Of a stretch of DNA of 64,000 nt, positions 33,238 through 44,601 are shown in pieces. Every line of letters begins with the position of its first letter. The stretch's first letter is position 1. Source of the stretch: Actinomadura oligospora ATCC 43269 (GTDB lineage: Bacteria; Actinomycetota; Actinomycetes; Streptosporangiales; Streptosporangiaceae). The position numbers and the translations under genes were made by a program. The notes beneath the pieces were generated by a model. That model had not been told where the DNA came from, did not search any database, and saw nothing but the letters and a program-made list of their open reading frames with translations. The stretch covers positions 1-64,000 of the forward strand of contig NZ_JADG01000004.1 in the NCBI RefSeq assembly GCF_000518265.1. Reading direction: 5' to 3'.

Positions 33238-36200
33238 CGTCGTCCTCCCTCGCGTCCGGCCGCGTCGATGCCGAGCTCGGCGAGCCGCCGCCGCGCCTCG
33301 GCCAGATGGTCGTACGCCTCGGCCGAGCCCGCCGCCTCCAGCGCCCTGCCGTAGGCCAGCCGGGCCTGGGCCGCGTGGTGCGGCTGGCCGGAGGCGGCGG
33401 CGTCCTGCCAGGCGCGGCGGGCCTCCCGGACCGCCGCCTCGTGCCGTCCACCGGCCGTCAGCGCCCCGGCCAGGCGGTAGCGGGCCGGGATGGACAGGAC
33501 GGCCATACCGCGCTCCCCGGTGCGTTCGAGCACGCCGTCATAGGCGGCGATCCCCGCCGGGAGGTCGCCGCTCCGGCACAGCAGGTCGGCCTCGGTCATC
33601 GAGGCGATGGCCGAGAGGCGGGGATCGGCGGTCCGGAACAGCCCGGCGAAGTGCCGGGCCCGTTCGATCAGCCGCTCGGACGGCACGGGCCGCGCGGGGT
33701 CCACCGCGTCGACGACCAGCTCGTGCAGGTGCCCGCCCAGCGCCAGCAGCGAGTCGGGCCGCGCCTCGCCGTCCAGTTCGCCGACGAGCGCCACGACCCG
33801 GCGCAACATCGCGCGGGCGCCCGCGTGGTCACCGGTCTCCCTGCGCGCCAGCGCGCCGTAGTGCAGGCAGAACAGCGTGAGCACATGCCGATGCCCACCC
33901 GCCTCCCCATCGAAGTCCGGATTCCCGAACGGGTTCGCAAGACCCTCGCCATCGGGGTCCGCGTTCGCCAGGCCCTCGCCGCCGAGGTCCAGGTTCCCGG
34001 ACGGATCCACGAGCCCCTCGCGGTCGAAGTCCGGGTTCGCGGGGCCGTCGCCGTCGGGGTTCAGGCCGTACAGGGTGAGCGACTCGTCCAGGAGGACGCG
34101 GGCACGGGCGAACCCTCCGGCGGACAGGTGCGTCACCCCGGCGGTGTAGGCGGCCTGCGCGGCGCATCCGGCCACGTCGACACCGTCCACGACGACGTCG
34201 CCGTGCTCGTGGTGCAGCTCCATGGCCGTCCGGTGGAGCGCGTCGGCGGCCTCGGTGAACGGCCGGAGGCTCAGATGGTCGTCCAGGGTCGGCAGGAGCA
34301 CCATGAAGTCCAGCGCGAGGCGGATCACGCGGAGGTCGCCGGTCGCCGCCGCCCGCCGGGCCAGCGCGGTCACCACCCCCTGGTGCCGCCGGACCCAGGC
34401 CGCCGCGGCCTCGTCGCCGGAGCCCAGCGTCACACCCGGACGGGACGCGCAGAGCAGGACGGGCGCGACCACCCGCACGATGTCCGGCCGGATCGAGGCG
34501 AGGCTCCCGAGCATCATCGCGCCCAGCAGGTCCAGGGCGGCGGCGACCGCCGCGGTCAGTTCCGCCTCGCTCAGCAGCTGGTGGACCTTGTCCCGCGCGT
34601 GGACGGCGACGAGCTCGTGGATGCCGTGGCGGCCCGCCTCGCGGGGCTGCACCAGGGCGGCGTCCGCCAGCTCCGCCAGCAGCCGTCCGGCGTCGGCCAC
34701 CGGCAGGCCGAGGACGACCGCGGCGGCCGGAACGCTCCAGCCCGTGGGGTCCACCGCCGCCAGCGTCACCAGCGCCCTGGCCTGCTGGACGGTCAGCTGC
34801 GCGAACGACGCCTCCAGGGCGCCCGCGACGGCGAGGTCGCCCGCCCTCAGCTCGCCCATGAGCCGGGTGCCGTCCGCGAGCCGGGCCACCATCGACGACA
34901 CCGGCCAGGCGGGCCTGCCCGCCAGCCGGGCCGCCGCGACCCGCAGCGCGAGCGGCAGGTGGCCGCACAGCGAGGCCAGCGCCGCGACCTGGTCGGGCTG
35001 CCCCTCGGCCCGGGACCGTCCGATGATCGTCGTCACCAGCTCGGCCGACTCGTCCGCCGACAGCCCGCCGAGGCGGATCCGGACGGTCGCGGGGAGCGAC
35101 GGCAGCGGCCCGTGCGAGGTCACGATCCAGGCGGACCCCCGCGCGGCGGGCAGCAGCGGGACGACCTGCGCGTCGTCGGCCGCGTCGTCCAGGACGACCA
35201 GCACCGCCCGGTCGGCGAGCACCGACCGCAGCAGCGTCACCCGCTCCGGGACGCCGCCGGGCACGCGATCGGCGGGAACGCCGAGGGCCGACAGCCATCC
35301 GTCCAGCACCGCCGCCGGGTCCACCGGGCCGTCGACCGCGCGCAGCGAGGCGTACAGCATCCCGCCCGGGAACCGGACAGAGCCGGACTCCCGGGCGGAG
35401 CCGGACTCCCGGGCGGCGGTGTGGGCGACGCGCAGGGCCAGGGACGTCTTGCCGATGCCGCCCATCCCGCTGATGACGACGCCGCCGCCCGCCGTGAGCG
35501 CGTCCGACGCCGCCGCGACCTCGTCGGCCCGGCCCGTGAAGTCGGCGGGCGCGGCCGGTACCTGCATGGGAACCCGGCCGGACGGGGGTTCCGCGCTCGC
35601 CTCGCCCTCCGGGGGACGGACGCGAACCCCCCCGGACGCGTCCCCGGCGACGGCGTCGGAGGGCGTGAGCACGGCGGCGTCGCCCGACAGGATCGCGGCG
35701 TGCAGGTCCCGCAGCCGCCGTCCGGGTTCGACGCCCAGCTCGTCGGCCAGGACGCGGCGGGCGTGCGCGTAGGCGGCCAGCGCGTCGGCGGTCCGGCCGG
35801 AGCGGTACAGGGCCAGCATCAGCACAGCGTGCAGGCGTTCCCGGAACGGATGGGCGGCCACCTCGGCCGAGACGGCCGGGATCAGTTCCGCGTGACGGCC
35901 GACCGCGAGCATCAGTTCCCCGTGCAGTTCGCGCAGGCCCGCGCGCGCCTCGGCCAGGGCGTCCCGGTGGGCCGTGGCGAGCGGCGCGTCCAGGCCGCTC
36001 AGCGCGGCGGGTCCGCGCCACAGGCCGAGCGCCCGTTCGACGACGCCCAGCGCCTCGGCGGGAGCGCGTCCCGGGGTGTGGGCCTCAGTAGCCAGGGCGG
36101 TGAACGCGAGCGCGTCCACGTCGGCGGGGTCGAGGGCGAGCCGGTACCCGCCGGACCCGCCGGTGACGATCAGCGAGGGCTCCCCCGGTCCGCCGCCCCG

Positions 36201-36485
36201 GCCCCGCCGCCGGTCCGGTTCGAGGACGGCGCGCAGCCGGTACACGCAGTTGGCGATCACCTCGCGCGCCGACGACGGCGGATCACCCGGGTAGAGGCCC
36301 CCGACGAGCTCGTCCACCGACACCGTCGCCCCGGCCCGCATCGCCAGTGCCGCCAGAACCGTCTGGACGCCGGGGCCACCAGGCGGAACGGTCTCCACGA
36401 CGCCGTCCCGCGCCCGGGTCACCGTGACGGGCCCGAGCAGGCCGATCCGAACCCCCGCGCGTGCGCGCGCTGCGCCGCCCGCCAT
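33234..36485 (-). CDS. AfsR/SARP-type regulator with NB-ARC ATPase and TPR domains (2)
   Basis: The 1083-residue protein has the same order as its neighbour: winged helix (about 12-110), BTAD (about 115-270), NB-ARC with G-M-G-G-I-G-K-T-S near 345 and L-V-V-L-D-D-A, and a C-terminal TPR-like region. A short duplicated stretch (R-E-S-G-S-A-R-E-S-G-S) follows the P-loop. Within the TPR region an insertion of about 55 residues consists of Asp/Gly/Asn/Pro repeats (for example D-G-E-G-L-A-N-P). Probably the first gene of a two-gene SARP operon; the target promoters are unknown. Confidence 0.9.
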   Translation of the reverse strand: MAGGAARARAGVRIGLLGPVTVTRARDGVVETVPPGGPGVQTVLAALAMRAGATVSVDELVGGLYPGDPPSSAREVIANCVYRLRAVLEPDRRRGRGGGPGEPSLIVTGGSGGYRLALDPADVDALAFTALATEAHTPGRAPAEALGVVERALGLWRGPAALSGLDAPLATAHRDALAEARAGLRELHGELMLAVGRHAELIPAVSAEVAAHPFRERLHAVLMLALYRSGRTADALAAYAHARRVLADELGVEPGRRLRDLHAAILSGDAAVLTPSDAVAGDASGGVRVRPPEGEASAEPPSGRVPMQVPAAPADFTGRADEVAAASDALTAGGGVVISGMGGIGKTSLALRVAHTAARESGSARESGSVRFPGGMLYASLRAVDGPVDPAAVLDGWLSALGVPADRVPGGVPERVTLLRSVLADRAVLVVLDDAADDAQVVPLLPAARGSAWIVTSHGPLPSLPATVRIRLGGLSADESAELVTTIIGRSRAEGQPDQVAALASLCGHLPLALRVAAARLAGRPAWPVSSMVARLADGTRLMGELRAGDLAVAGALEASFAQLTVQQARALVTLAAVDPTGWSVPAAAVVLGLPVADAGRLLAELADAALVQPREAGRHGIHELVAVHARDKVHQLLSEAELTAAVAAALDLLGAMMLGSLASIRPDIVRVVAPVLLCASRPGVTLGSGDEAAAAWVRRHQGVVTALARRAAATGDLRVIRLALDFMVLLPTLDDHLSLRPFTEAADALHRTAMELHHEHGDVVVDGVDVAGCAAQAAYTAGVTHLSAGGFARARVLLDESLTLYGLNPDGDGPANPDFDREGLVDPSGNLDLGGEGLANADPDGEGLANPFGNPDFDGEAGGHRHVLTLFCLHYGALARRETGDHAGARAMLRRVVALVGELDGEARPDSLLALGGHLHELVVDAVDPARPVPSERLIERARHFAGLFRTADPRLSAIASMTEADLLCRSGDLPAGIAAYDGVLERTGERGMAVLSIPARYRLAGALTAGGRHEAAVREARRAWQDAAASGQPHHAAQARLAYGRALEAAGSAEAYDHLAEARRRLAELGIDAAGREGGRR
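33893..34067 (-). repeat. In-frame repeat insertion within the second SARP gene
   Basis: The encoded segment repeats a motif of about eight to nine residues built on N-P-D-x-D-G-E-G-L-A, with the underlying DNA repeated imperfectly. Length is compatible with the frame. Such repeats in a TPR scaffold are unusual and suggest slippage expansion. Confidence 0.6.
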
Positions 36486-36557
36486 GACGCGCCTCCACCC
36501 CCGACAGGCGCCCTCGCCTGTTCCCCCGACGGGCGGATTCTAGACAGGCGATGACAT

Positions 36558-38525
36558 TTACGGAACAGCCGCCCCGTCGGCCGACCGGAGCCGCCTCGTC
36601 CCGAGCCTCAATGCCCCGAGGACGTCGTGCCGGGGCGCGAGCAGGACGTCGAGGGCCCTCGCCGACGCGGCGCGCAGCCCGGCCCGGCCGTCGGTCCGCT
36701 CGGCGAGCCCGCGGGCGAACAGCCGGAGCAGCTCGTGATGGCGATAGAGGCCGGGGGCGGGCGCGTCCAGCATGCCGAGGTCGACGAGCCCCTCGGCCAG
36801 GTCCTCCGCCCGGTGGACGTCCGTCCCGAGGAGCGCCGCGGCGACCTCCCTCGAGACCGGACGGGCCTCGGGCGGGGCGAGCAGGCGGAACGCCCGCGCG
36901 TGGTCGTCGTCCAGCAGGTCGTAGCCGCGCCGGAACGCCTCCTCCACGGCCAGGTCGCCCGCGGAGAGTTCGGCGAGCCGTCCCCGCTCGTCCGACAGCG
37001 CGGACGCCATCGCGCCGATGCTCGCGTCCGGCCGGGCGGCGAGCCGGGCGCCGACGATCCGCACCGCGAGCGGCAGGCCCCCGCAGAACCGGACGACCTC
37101 CAACGCCGCGCCGGGTTCAGCGGCCACCCGCTCCGCCCCGGCGACACGGCCGAGCAGCTCCAGGGCCTCGCCGCCCTCGAACCCCTCGAGATCGAACCGT
37201 CCCTCCACGGGCAGTTCGCTCAGCTTGCCCCGGGCGGTGACGAGGACCGCGCAGCCCGTCCCGGCGGGCAGCAGCGGACGGATCTGGGTGAGGTCGCGAG
37301 CGTCGTCGAGGACGACCAGGACGCCACGGTCCGCCAACCGCGACCGGTAGAGCGCCTCCCGCTCCGCGGTCCCCTCCGGGATCGCCGCATCGGGCACACC
37401 GAGCGCCGCGAGAAATCCACGCAGCACCACGCCCGGCTCGGCGGGACGGCGGCCGGTCCCGCCCAGATCCGCGTACAGCCGCCCGTCAGGGAAGCACCCG
37501 CCGACACCGTGCGCCACATGGACGGCCAACGCCGTCTTCCCCACACCGCCCGGCCCCGTCACCGCCACGACCACCGGCGCCCGCCCCCCGGCGGGCCCCC
37601 GTCCCGCCGAGGCCAGCGAAGCACGAAGCCGGACGACCAAGGCGCGCCGCCCGGTGAAGTCGGCGACACCGTCAGGCAACCCGCCACCCGTCCCGCCGCC
37701 CACCATGGGCTGCCCGCCACTCACAACGGCCTCGACGCCCCTCCCCGCAGCCCGGGCGGGGAGCAACGCCGGATCGGCGGCGAGGATCCGGCCATGCAGG
37801 TCGCACAGCTCCGGCCCCGGCGTCACGCCCAGTTCGTCCGCCAGGAGGCGCCGCGTCCGGGTGAACACGTCCACGGCCTCGGCCTGCCGCCCGCTGCGAT
37901 GCAGCGCCAGCATCAGCAGGCCGTGCACCGCCTCGTCCCACGGATGCTCGTGCGCCAGCAGGGTCAGCTCGCCGACCGTCTCCGCGTGCCGTCCCAGGTC
38001 GAGATCGAGCCCCAGCCGCGTCCGGACGGCACGGAACCGCAGGTCGGCGAGCCGGAGGCGCTGCCGCTCGGCGTAAGGTCCGGGCAGCCCGGCCAGCGGC
38101 GTCCCACCCCAGAGCCCCTCGGCCTCGAGCAGCAGCCGCCGGGCCCCGACCGGATCACCGGCGCTCCGGGCCCGCTCCCCCGCGGCGATGCGCTCCTCGA
38201 AGACGAAGGCGTCCACCTCCGCGTCCGGCACCCGCAACGCGTACCCCGTACCGGCCGACACCAGGACCTCAGGACGGCCCCGGTCGCGTTCCAGCACCTG
38301 GCGCAGCCTCGACGCGTACGTGCGGACGGCCCCCACCGCACGGGCAGGCGGGTCGGCCTCCCACAACGCGGCGACCAGGTCCTCGACCGTCGTCCCCCGA
38401 CCACGACGCAGCAGGACGGCCGCCAGCAGCGCCCGCTGCTGCGGCGACCCCGTCTCCAGTTCGCGTCCCCCACGCCAGACCCGAGGCGGCCCGAGCACGG
38501 TGAAGCGCCATCGTTCCCCGTTCAC
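36558..38525 (-). CDS. AfsR/SARP-type regulator with NB-ARC ATPase, no TPR (3)
   Basis: The 655-residue protein has the winged helix (about 8-95), BTAD (about 100-255) and NB-ARC ATPase (P-loop G-P-G-G-V-G-K-T-A near 330, V-L-V-V-L-D-D-A Walker B), and ends after the ATPase's winged-helix extension without the TPR domain of the other two. It may be a natural short form or a truncated gene; the end (L-G-T-R-R-L-R-S) shows no frameshift I could find. It reads in the same direction as the other two SARPs, 72 bases upstream of the second. Confidence 0.9.
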   Translation of the reverse strand: MNGERWRFTVLGPPRVWRGGRELETGSPQQRALLAAVLLRRGRGTTVEDLVAALWEADPPARAVGAVRTYASRLRQVLERDRGRPEVLVSAGTGYALRVPDAEVDAFVFEERIAAGERARSAGDPVGARRLLLEAEGLWGGTPLAGLPGPYAERQRLRLADLRFRAVRTRLGLDLDLGRHAETVGELTLLAHEHPWDEAVHGLLMLALHRSGRQAEAVDVFTRTRRLLADELGVTPGPELCDLHGRILAADPALLPARAAGRGVEAVVSGGQPMVGGGTGGGLPDGVADFTGRRALVVRLRASLASAGRGPAGGRAPVVVAVTGPGGVGKTALAVHVAHGVGGCFPDGRLYADLGGTGRRPAEPGVVLRGFLAALGVPDAAIPEGTAEREALYRSRLADRGVLVVLDDARDLTQIRPLLPAGTGCAVLVTARGKLSELPVEGRFDLEGFEGGEALELLGRVAGAERVAAEPGAALEVVRFCGGLPLAVRIVGARLAARPDASIGAMASALSDERGRLAELSAGDLAVEEAFRRGYDLLDDDHARAFRLLAPPEARPVSREVAAALLGTDVHRAEDLAEGLVDLGMLDAPAPGLYRHHELLRLFARGLAERTDGRAGLRAASARALDVLLAPRHDVLGALRLGTRRLRSADGAAVP

Positions 38526-38547
38526 GGAACCGAAGCATGACCCGCCC

Positions 38548-38707
38548 CGATCACCGCGCCGTCAACGCCCGATCAACACCAGGCCCACCCCACACCCCGC
38601 GCCCGTTCAAACCCGCGCCCGACCAACGCCCCGCATCCGATCGACACCCGCGCCCGATCAACGTCGGCGCCCGACCGACACGCGGCACCCGATCAACACC
38701 CCGCGCC
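38548..38707. repeat. Imperfect tandem repeat, unit about 22 bp
   Basis: Variants of CGCGCCCGATCAACACC recur about seven times between the third SARP gene and the GNAT gene. No reading frame is supported here. Confidence 0.55.
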
Positions 38708-38730
38708 CCGGTGCCGCCACCCGCCTGCGT

Positions 38731-39237
38731 TCAGGGGGTGGGGGCCCACATGACGATTCGGGGGCCGAGGTGGTGGAGGCCCGCGGCGACCTCGGCGTCC
38801 CAGTGTTTGCGGAGGCCGGGGGTCCACCGGTCCTCGGGCAGGACGGAGAAGCCGTGCCGGGCGTACCACGGCCCGTTCCAGGCGACGTCGCGGAAGGTGA
38901 GCAGGCTGACGCCGGGTGATCCGGCCGCCGCCGCGTGGTCCAGGACGGCGTGGAGGAGCCGGGTGCCGATGCCCTGCCCGGCGAGGTCGGCGTGCACGGA
39001 GATCTGGTCGAGGTGGATCGCGCCGTCCAGCGGGGAGAGCACCGCGTACCCGGCGGGCGGGTCCCCGGCCACCAGGATCTCCGCGTCCCGGCCGATCATC
39101 TGCTCCACCACGGTCGGGCCCGGCGGGAACTCGATGCCGATCGTGCCGAACATCCGGTCGGCGGAGTTCTCGATCGGGGGCAGCAGATCCAGGTCGTCCG
39201 GCGCGGCCGGGCGGATCTCGTAAGGGTCGGTACTCAC
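38731..39237 (-). CDS. GNAT-family N-acetyltransferase
   Basis: The 168-residue protein shows the GNAT core: I-R-P-A-A-P-D-D-L-D-L-L at the start, central beta-strand I-S-V-H-A-D-L-A and the acetyl-CoA loop G-Q-G-I-G-T-R-L-L near 95, then W-Y-A-R-H-G-F near 133. It should transfer an acetyl group from acetyl-CoA to an amine; the acceptor is unknown. I chose the GTG at 39237, where similarity begins, over a longer upstream start. Confidence 0.85.
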   Translation of the reverse strand: MSTDPYEIRPAAPDDLDLLPPIENSADRMFGTIGIEFPPGPTVVEQMIGRDAEILVAGDPPAGYAVLSPLDGAIHLDQISVHADLAGQGIGTRLLHAVLDHAAAAGSPGVSLLTFRDVAWNGPWYARHGFSVLPEDRWTPGLRKHWDAEVAAGLHHLGPRIVMWAPTP

Positions 39238-39264
39238 CCGCCGATCGTAAGCCGCCCGGCCCGC

Positions 39265-39390
39265 GACCGTCGCGCGGGCCACTCACCACCGTCACACAGG
39301 CCACTCGACCCCGCCACGCGGGCCACCCGACCACCGCCGCGCAGGCCACACAAGCACCTCCGCGCGGGCGACCCACCACCGCCGCGCGGG

Positions 39391-39393
<3 letters not shown>
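39265..39393. repeat. Imperfect tandem repeat, unit about 22 bp, reaching the uvrB stop
   Basis: A unit like ACCACCGCCGCGCGGGCCAC is repeated about six times. The last unit runs into the stop codon of uvrB. It separates the GNAT gene from uvrB. Confidence 0.6.
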
Positions 39394-41505
<2,112 letters not shown>

Positions 41506-41613
41506 CTGGCCTTCCCCCTGAAGATCTACCTTGTCCCGGGCCTTGGACCGGCCCGGTCGACCCACTCTACGTAGGGGTTACGACAATTCTCGGCCCCGGC
41601 CTGTTCCCGCAGG

Positions 41614-42774
41614 TCAGGAGGCTGGCACGGGGAGCCGTGCCCGGACGGCGAAACCGCCGTCCCGGGAGGGCCCGGCCTCGAAGTGCCCGCCGAGCGCGAC
41701 GACCCGCTCGCGCAGGCCGACCAGGCCGTTCCCGCCGCTGGGCAGGCCGTGCTCGGCGGCGCCCTCGGGGACGGCCCGGTTGACGACCGAGACCTCCACG
41801 GCGTCCGGCGGGAGCCGCACGTCCACCCGCGTCGACGCGCCGCCCGCGTGCTTGTGGACGTTGGTCAGGGCCTCCTGGACGATCCGGTACACGGTCCGGG
41901 AGATCGCCGACGGCATCGGCCGCTCCTCCCCGTAGACCACCAGGTCCACCAGCAGCCCGGCCGCGCCGGACTGCCCGACCAGGTCGCGGACGCCGTCCAG
42001 GCCCGGGTCGGCGGACGGCAGCTCGCCCTCGCCCTGCCGCAGGACGCCGATCACCTGCCGCAGCTCCTCCAGCGCCTGCCGGCCCATGTCGCCGATCACG
42101 GTCGCGGTCTGGGCGGCCCGGTCCGGGTCGCGGGCGGCCACGGCGCGCAGCGCCCCCGCGTGGACGACCATGACGCTGACCCGGTTGGCGACCACGTCGT
42201 GCATCTCGCGGGCGATCCGGGTGCGCTCCTCCGCGCGGGCGCGCTCGGCGAGCAGGTGCTGCTCGCGCTCCAGCCTCGACGTCCGCTCCTGGAGGGACGC
42301 CAGCAGCTGCTTGCGCGCCCCCATGTACATGCCGAGGATCAGCGGGAACGAGGAGAACAGCAGCCCGAACGTGGCGTTCGCCGCGAACGAGCTGTTCCCG
42401 CCGTTCGGCGACGGGAGGATCAGGAACACCGCGTAGCTGGTCGCCGCGATCGTGATGGCCGTCCACCGGGACGCGGCGTAGGCCCCCAGCGAGTACAGGA
42501 CGATCACCCCGGTGATCGGGCCGCCGCCCGCCGCCGACCCCACGACCAGGGAGACCAGCGCGACGTGGACGGGGTAGTGCCGCCGCGCGACCAGCGTGAA
42601 CGCGAGAAGCGCGGACACCAGGGCGACGGCGTAGCCGGGGAGCCAGTACGACTTCGCGGTCCCCGCCCACATGATCGCGGCGTCGAGGACGGACGCGCCG
42701 GCCGCCAGCGAGGCGTCCAGGACCCGGGACCGGCGCGACGACCACGACGTCGTCCACCACCCCCGGAAGTCCAT
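41614..42774 (-). CDS. NarL-type sensor histidine kinase (orphan)
   Basis: The 386-residue protein has four or five N-terminal membrane segments (about 20-150), a coiled linker, a HisKA_3 box R-I-A-R-E-M-H-D-V-V-A near 192 and a compact ATPase domain with E-A-L-T-N-V-H-K-H-A and G-L-V-G-L-R-E-R-V. No LuxR/NarL response regulator lies beside it, so its partner is elsewhere or it is an orphan. The ATG lies just outside the tandem duplication that follows. Confidence 0.88.
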   Translation of the reverse strand: MDFRGWWTTSWSSRRSRVLDASLAAGASVLDAAIMWAGTAKSYWLPGYAVALVSALLAFTLVARRHYPVHVALVSLVVGSAAGGGPITGVIVLYSLGAYAASRWTAITIAATSYAVFLILPSPNGGNSSFAANATFGLLFSSFPLILGMYMGARKQLLASLQERTSRLEREQHLLAERARAEERTRIAREMHDVVANRVSVMVVHAGALRAVAARDPDRAAQTATVIGDMGRQALEELRQVIGVLRQGEGELPSADPGLDGVRDLVGQSGAAGLLVDLVVYGEERPMPSAISRTVYRIVQEALTNVHKHAGGASTRVDVRLPPDAVEVSVVNRAVPEGAAEHGLPSGGNGLVGLRERVVALGGHFEAGPSRDGGFAVRARLPVPAS

Positions 42775-42837
42775 GCGACCGAGCCTATAGCGACGAGACG
42801 GGAAGATCCGATGCTCCCGACGATCTCCCCCGGAGAA

Positions 42838-43599
42838 TCACATACCGCCCGAGAAGCCCACCAAGGCGACCGTGGCGTCGTCGGACGGCTTGGTCCGCGG
42901 CCACCGGACGACCTGCGGATCGGTGGCCTCCACCTTGCGCGTGCGCGCGATGAGCGCCTCCGGGCCCTCCTCCCGGACGATCCGCGTCAGCCCCGCCCAG
43001 TCGGTGTGGTGGAACATGTCGGCCAGGCGGCTCGCGCCGTCGGTCAGCAGCATGACGCCGCGCAGATCCGCCAGCGGGACCGTACCGGTGATCGCCTGCT
43101 CGGCGACCGACGGGTCCCCGGCGGCGAAGCCCCGGCCGCCGATGACCGCCTCGACGCCGCGCGGCCCGTCCAGCAGCAGGGTCGAATCGGCCAGCACCAG
43201 GTAGTCGAGCACGTCCCCGCGCACCCGTACGGCCATGACGGTCGCGGAGGGCGTGTACGGGTGCGCCAGGTCACAGGTCGCCCGGTGCGACGCCGCGACG
43301 TCGGCGATCGCGCCCGCGAGCCGGGCCACCAGCGGGCGGTTCCCGGGCCGGTGCGCGCCCTCGGGCGGCCCGACCGGCGCTCCGGCCTGCGGCGCGTCGC
43401 CGAGACCGTCCAGGATCCGGGCGAGCAGCCGGGTGCCCAGCGAGCGGGAGTACCAGGCGATGCCGTGCTCGCAGCCCAGGTCGGTGCCGAGCGGGAAACC
43501 GCGGCCGTCCAGCACGACGGCGGCCCCCGGCGCGGTCGCCACGAAGTCCTCGTTGCGGCGCTGTGGACTGCCTTGATCGGTAGCCCAGACGACCTGCAT
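42838..43599 (-). CDS. PP2C-like protein phosphatase, copy A
   Basis: The 253-residue protein has the PP2C landmarks: G-S-P-Q-R-R-N-E-D-F near 10, V-V-L-D-G near 30, L-L-T-D-G-A-S-R-L near 185 and S-D-D-A-T-V-A-L near the end, so the four metal-binding Asp residues are present. It is short for PP2C and lacks an extended D-G-x-G-G motif (D-G-R-G-F). It would remove phosphate from Ser/Thr residues, or act as a regulatory phosphatase. ATG 43599 has GGAGGG eight bases upstream. Copy B follows in the second unit. Confidence 0.85.
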   Translation of the reverse strand: MQVVWATDQGSPQRRNEDFVATAPGAAVVLDGRGFPLGTDLGCEHGIAWYSRSLGTRLLARILDGLGDAPQAGAPVGPPEGAHRPGNRPLVARLAGAIADVAASHRATCDLAHPYTPSATVMAVRVRGDVLDYLVLADSTLLLDGPRGVEAVIGGRGFAAGDPSVAEQAITGTVPLADLRGVMLLTDGASRLADMFHHTDWAGLTRIVREEGPEALIARTRKVEATDPQVVRWPRTKPSDDATVALVGFSGGM

Positions 43600-43619
43600 C
43601 AGCGTGCCCTCCAAAGTGC

Positions 43620-43722
43620 TCAGCCCGCGGCGGCGCGGCGGGTCAGGTCGGCCCAGATCTCGTCGGCCCGGGCGTCCAGGTCGTCCATCGACCCGGAATT
43701 GTCGATCACGTGGTCGGCGACC
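43620..43722 (-). pseudogene. 3' stub of coaE left by the tandem duplication
   Basis: This segment repeats the last 34 codons of coaE ([11 protein letters not shown] to the stop region) with a few changes and no start. It matches 44602-44707 and ends at the duplication junction. Confidence 0.85.
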
Positions 43723-43779
43723 GAGCCTATAGCGACGAGACGGGAAGATCCGATGCTCCCGACGATCTCCCCCGGAGAA

Positions 43780-44541
43780 TCACACACCGCCCGAGAAACC
43801 CACCAAGGCGACCGTGGCGTCGTCGGACGGCTTGCTCCGCGGCCACCGGACGACCTGCGGATCGGTGGCCTCCACCTCGCGCGTGCGCGCGATGAGCGCC
43901 TCCGGGCCCTCCTCCCGGACGATCCGCGCCAACCCCGCCCAGTCGGACCGCCCGAACAGGTCGGCCAGGCGGGTCGCGCCGTCCGTCAACAGCAGAACGC
44001 TCCGCAGCTCCGCCAGCGGGACGGTCCCGGTGATCGCCTCCTCGACGATGCCCGGGGCGGAGGAAGCCCAGACCGGCCCGCCGGTGATCTCCTCAACGCC
44101 GCGCGCGCCGTCCAGCAGCAGGGTCGAGTCGGCCAGCACCAGGTAGTCGAGCAGATCCCCGCGCACCCGGACGGCCAGGACGGTCGCGGCGGGCGTGTTC
44201 GGATGGGCCAGGTCACAGGTCGCCCGGTGCGACGCCGCGACGTCGGCGATCGCGCCCGCGAGCCGGGCCACCAGCGGGCGGTTCCCGGGCCGGTGCGCGC
44301 CCTCGGGCGGCCCGACCGGCGGCCCTGCCTGCGGCACGCCACCGAGGCCGTCGGTCAGCCGCGCGAGCAGCCTCGTCCCGAGCGAGCGCGAGTACCAGGC
44401 CGTGCCGTGCACGCACCCCAGGTCGGCGCCGAGCGGCAGCCCGCAGCCGTCCAGCACGACGACGGCCCCCGGCGCCGCCGCGACGAAATCCTCGTTCCGC
44501 CGCTGCGGACTCCCCTGCTCGGTGGCCCAGGTGACCTGCAT
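43780..44541 (-). CDS. PP2C-like protein phosphatase, copy B
   Basis: The 253-residue product is about four-fifths identical to copy A and keeps all the same motifs (R-R-N-E-D-F, V-V-L-D-G, L-L-T-D-G-A-T, S-D-D-A-T). Differences cluster in the region after V-E-E-I (about 155-170) and near the N-terminus. AAGGG lies seven bases before the ATG at 44541. This copy sits in the ancestral position behind coaE, so copy A is likely the derived one. Confidence 0.85.
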   Translation of the reverse strand: MQVTWATEQGSPQRRNEDFVAAAPGAVVVLDGCGLPLGADLGCVHGTAWYSRSLGTRLLARLTDGLGGVPQAGPPVGPPEGAHRPGNRPLVARLAGAIADVAASHRATCDLAHPNTPAATVLAVRVRGDLLDYLVLADSTLLLDGARGVEEITGGPVWASSAPGIVEEAITGTVPLAELRSVLLLTDGATRLADLFGRSDWAGLARIVREEGPEALIARTREVEATDPQVVRWPRSKPSDDATVALVGFSGGV

Positions 44542-44601
44542 CGACACACCCTTCGGGGTTCAGGCCGCGGCAGCGCGGCACCTCAGGCGACCCTCGCTGG
44601 A

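Noticed and set aside
30298..36554. Two open frames of more than 1000 codons on the plus strand across the SARP genes
   Set aside because: Both mirror the SARP codons in reverse complement and have no domain-like content; the minus-strand SARPs have clear P-loops and domain order.
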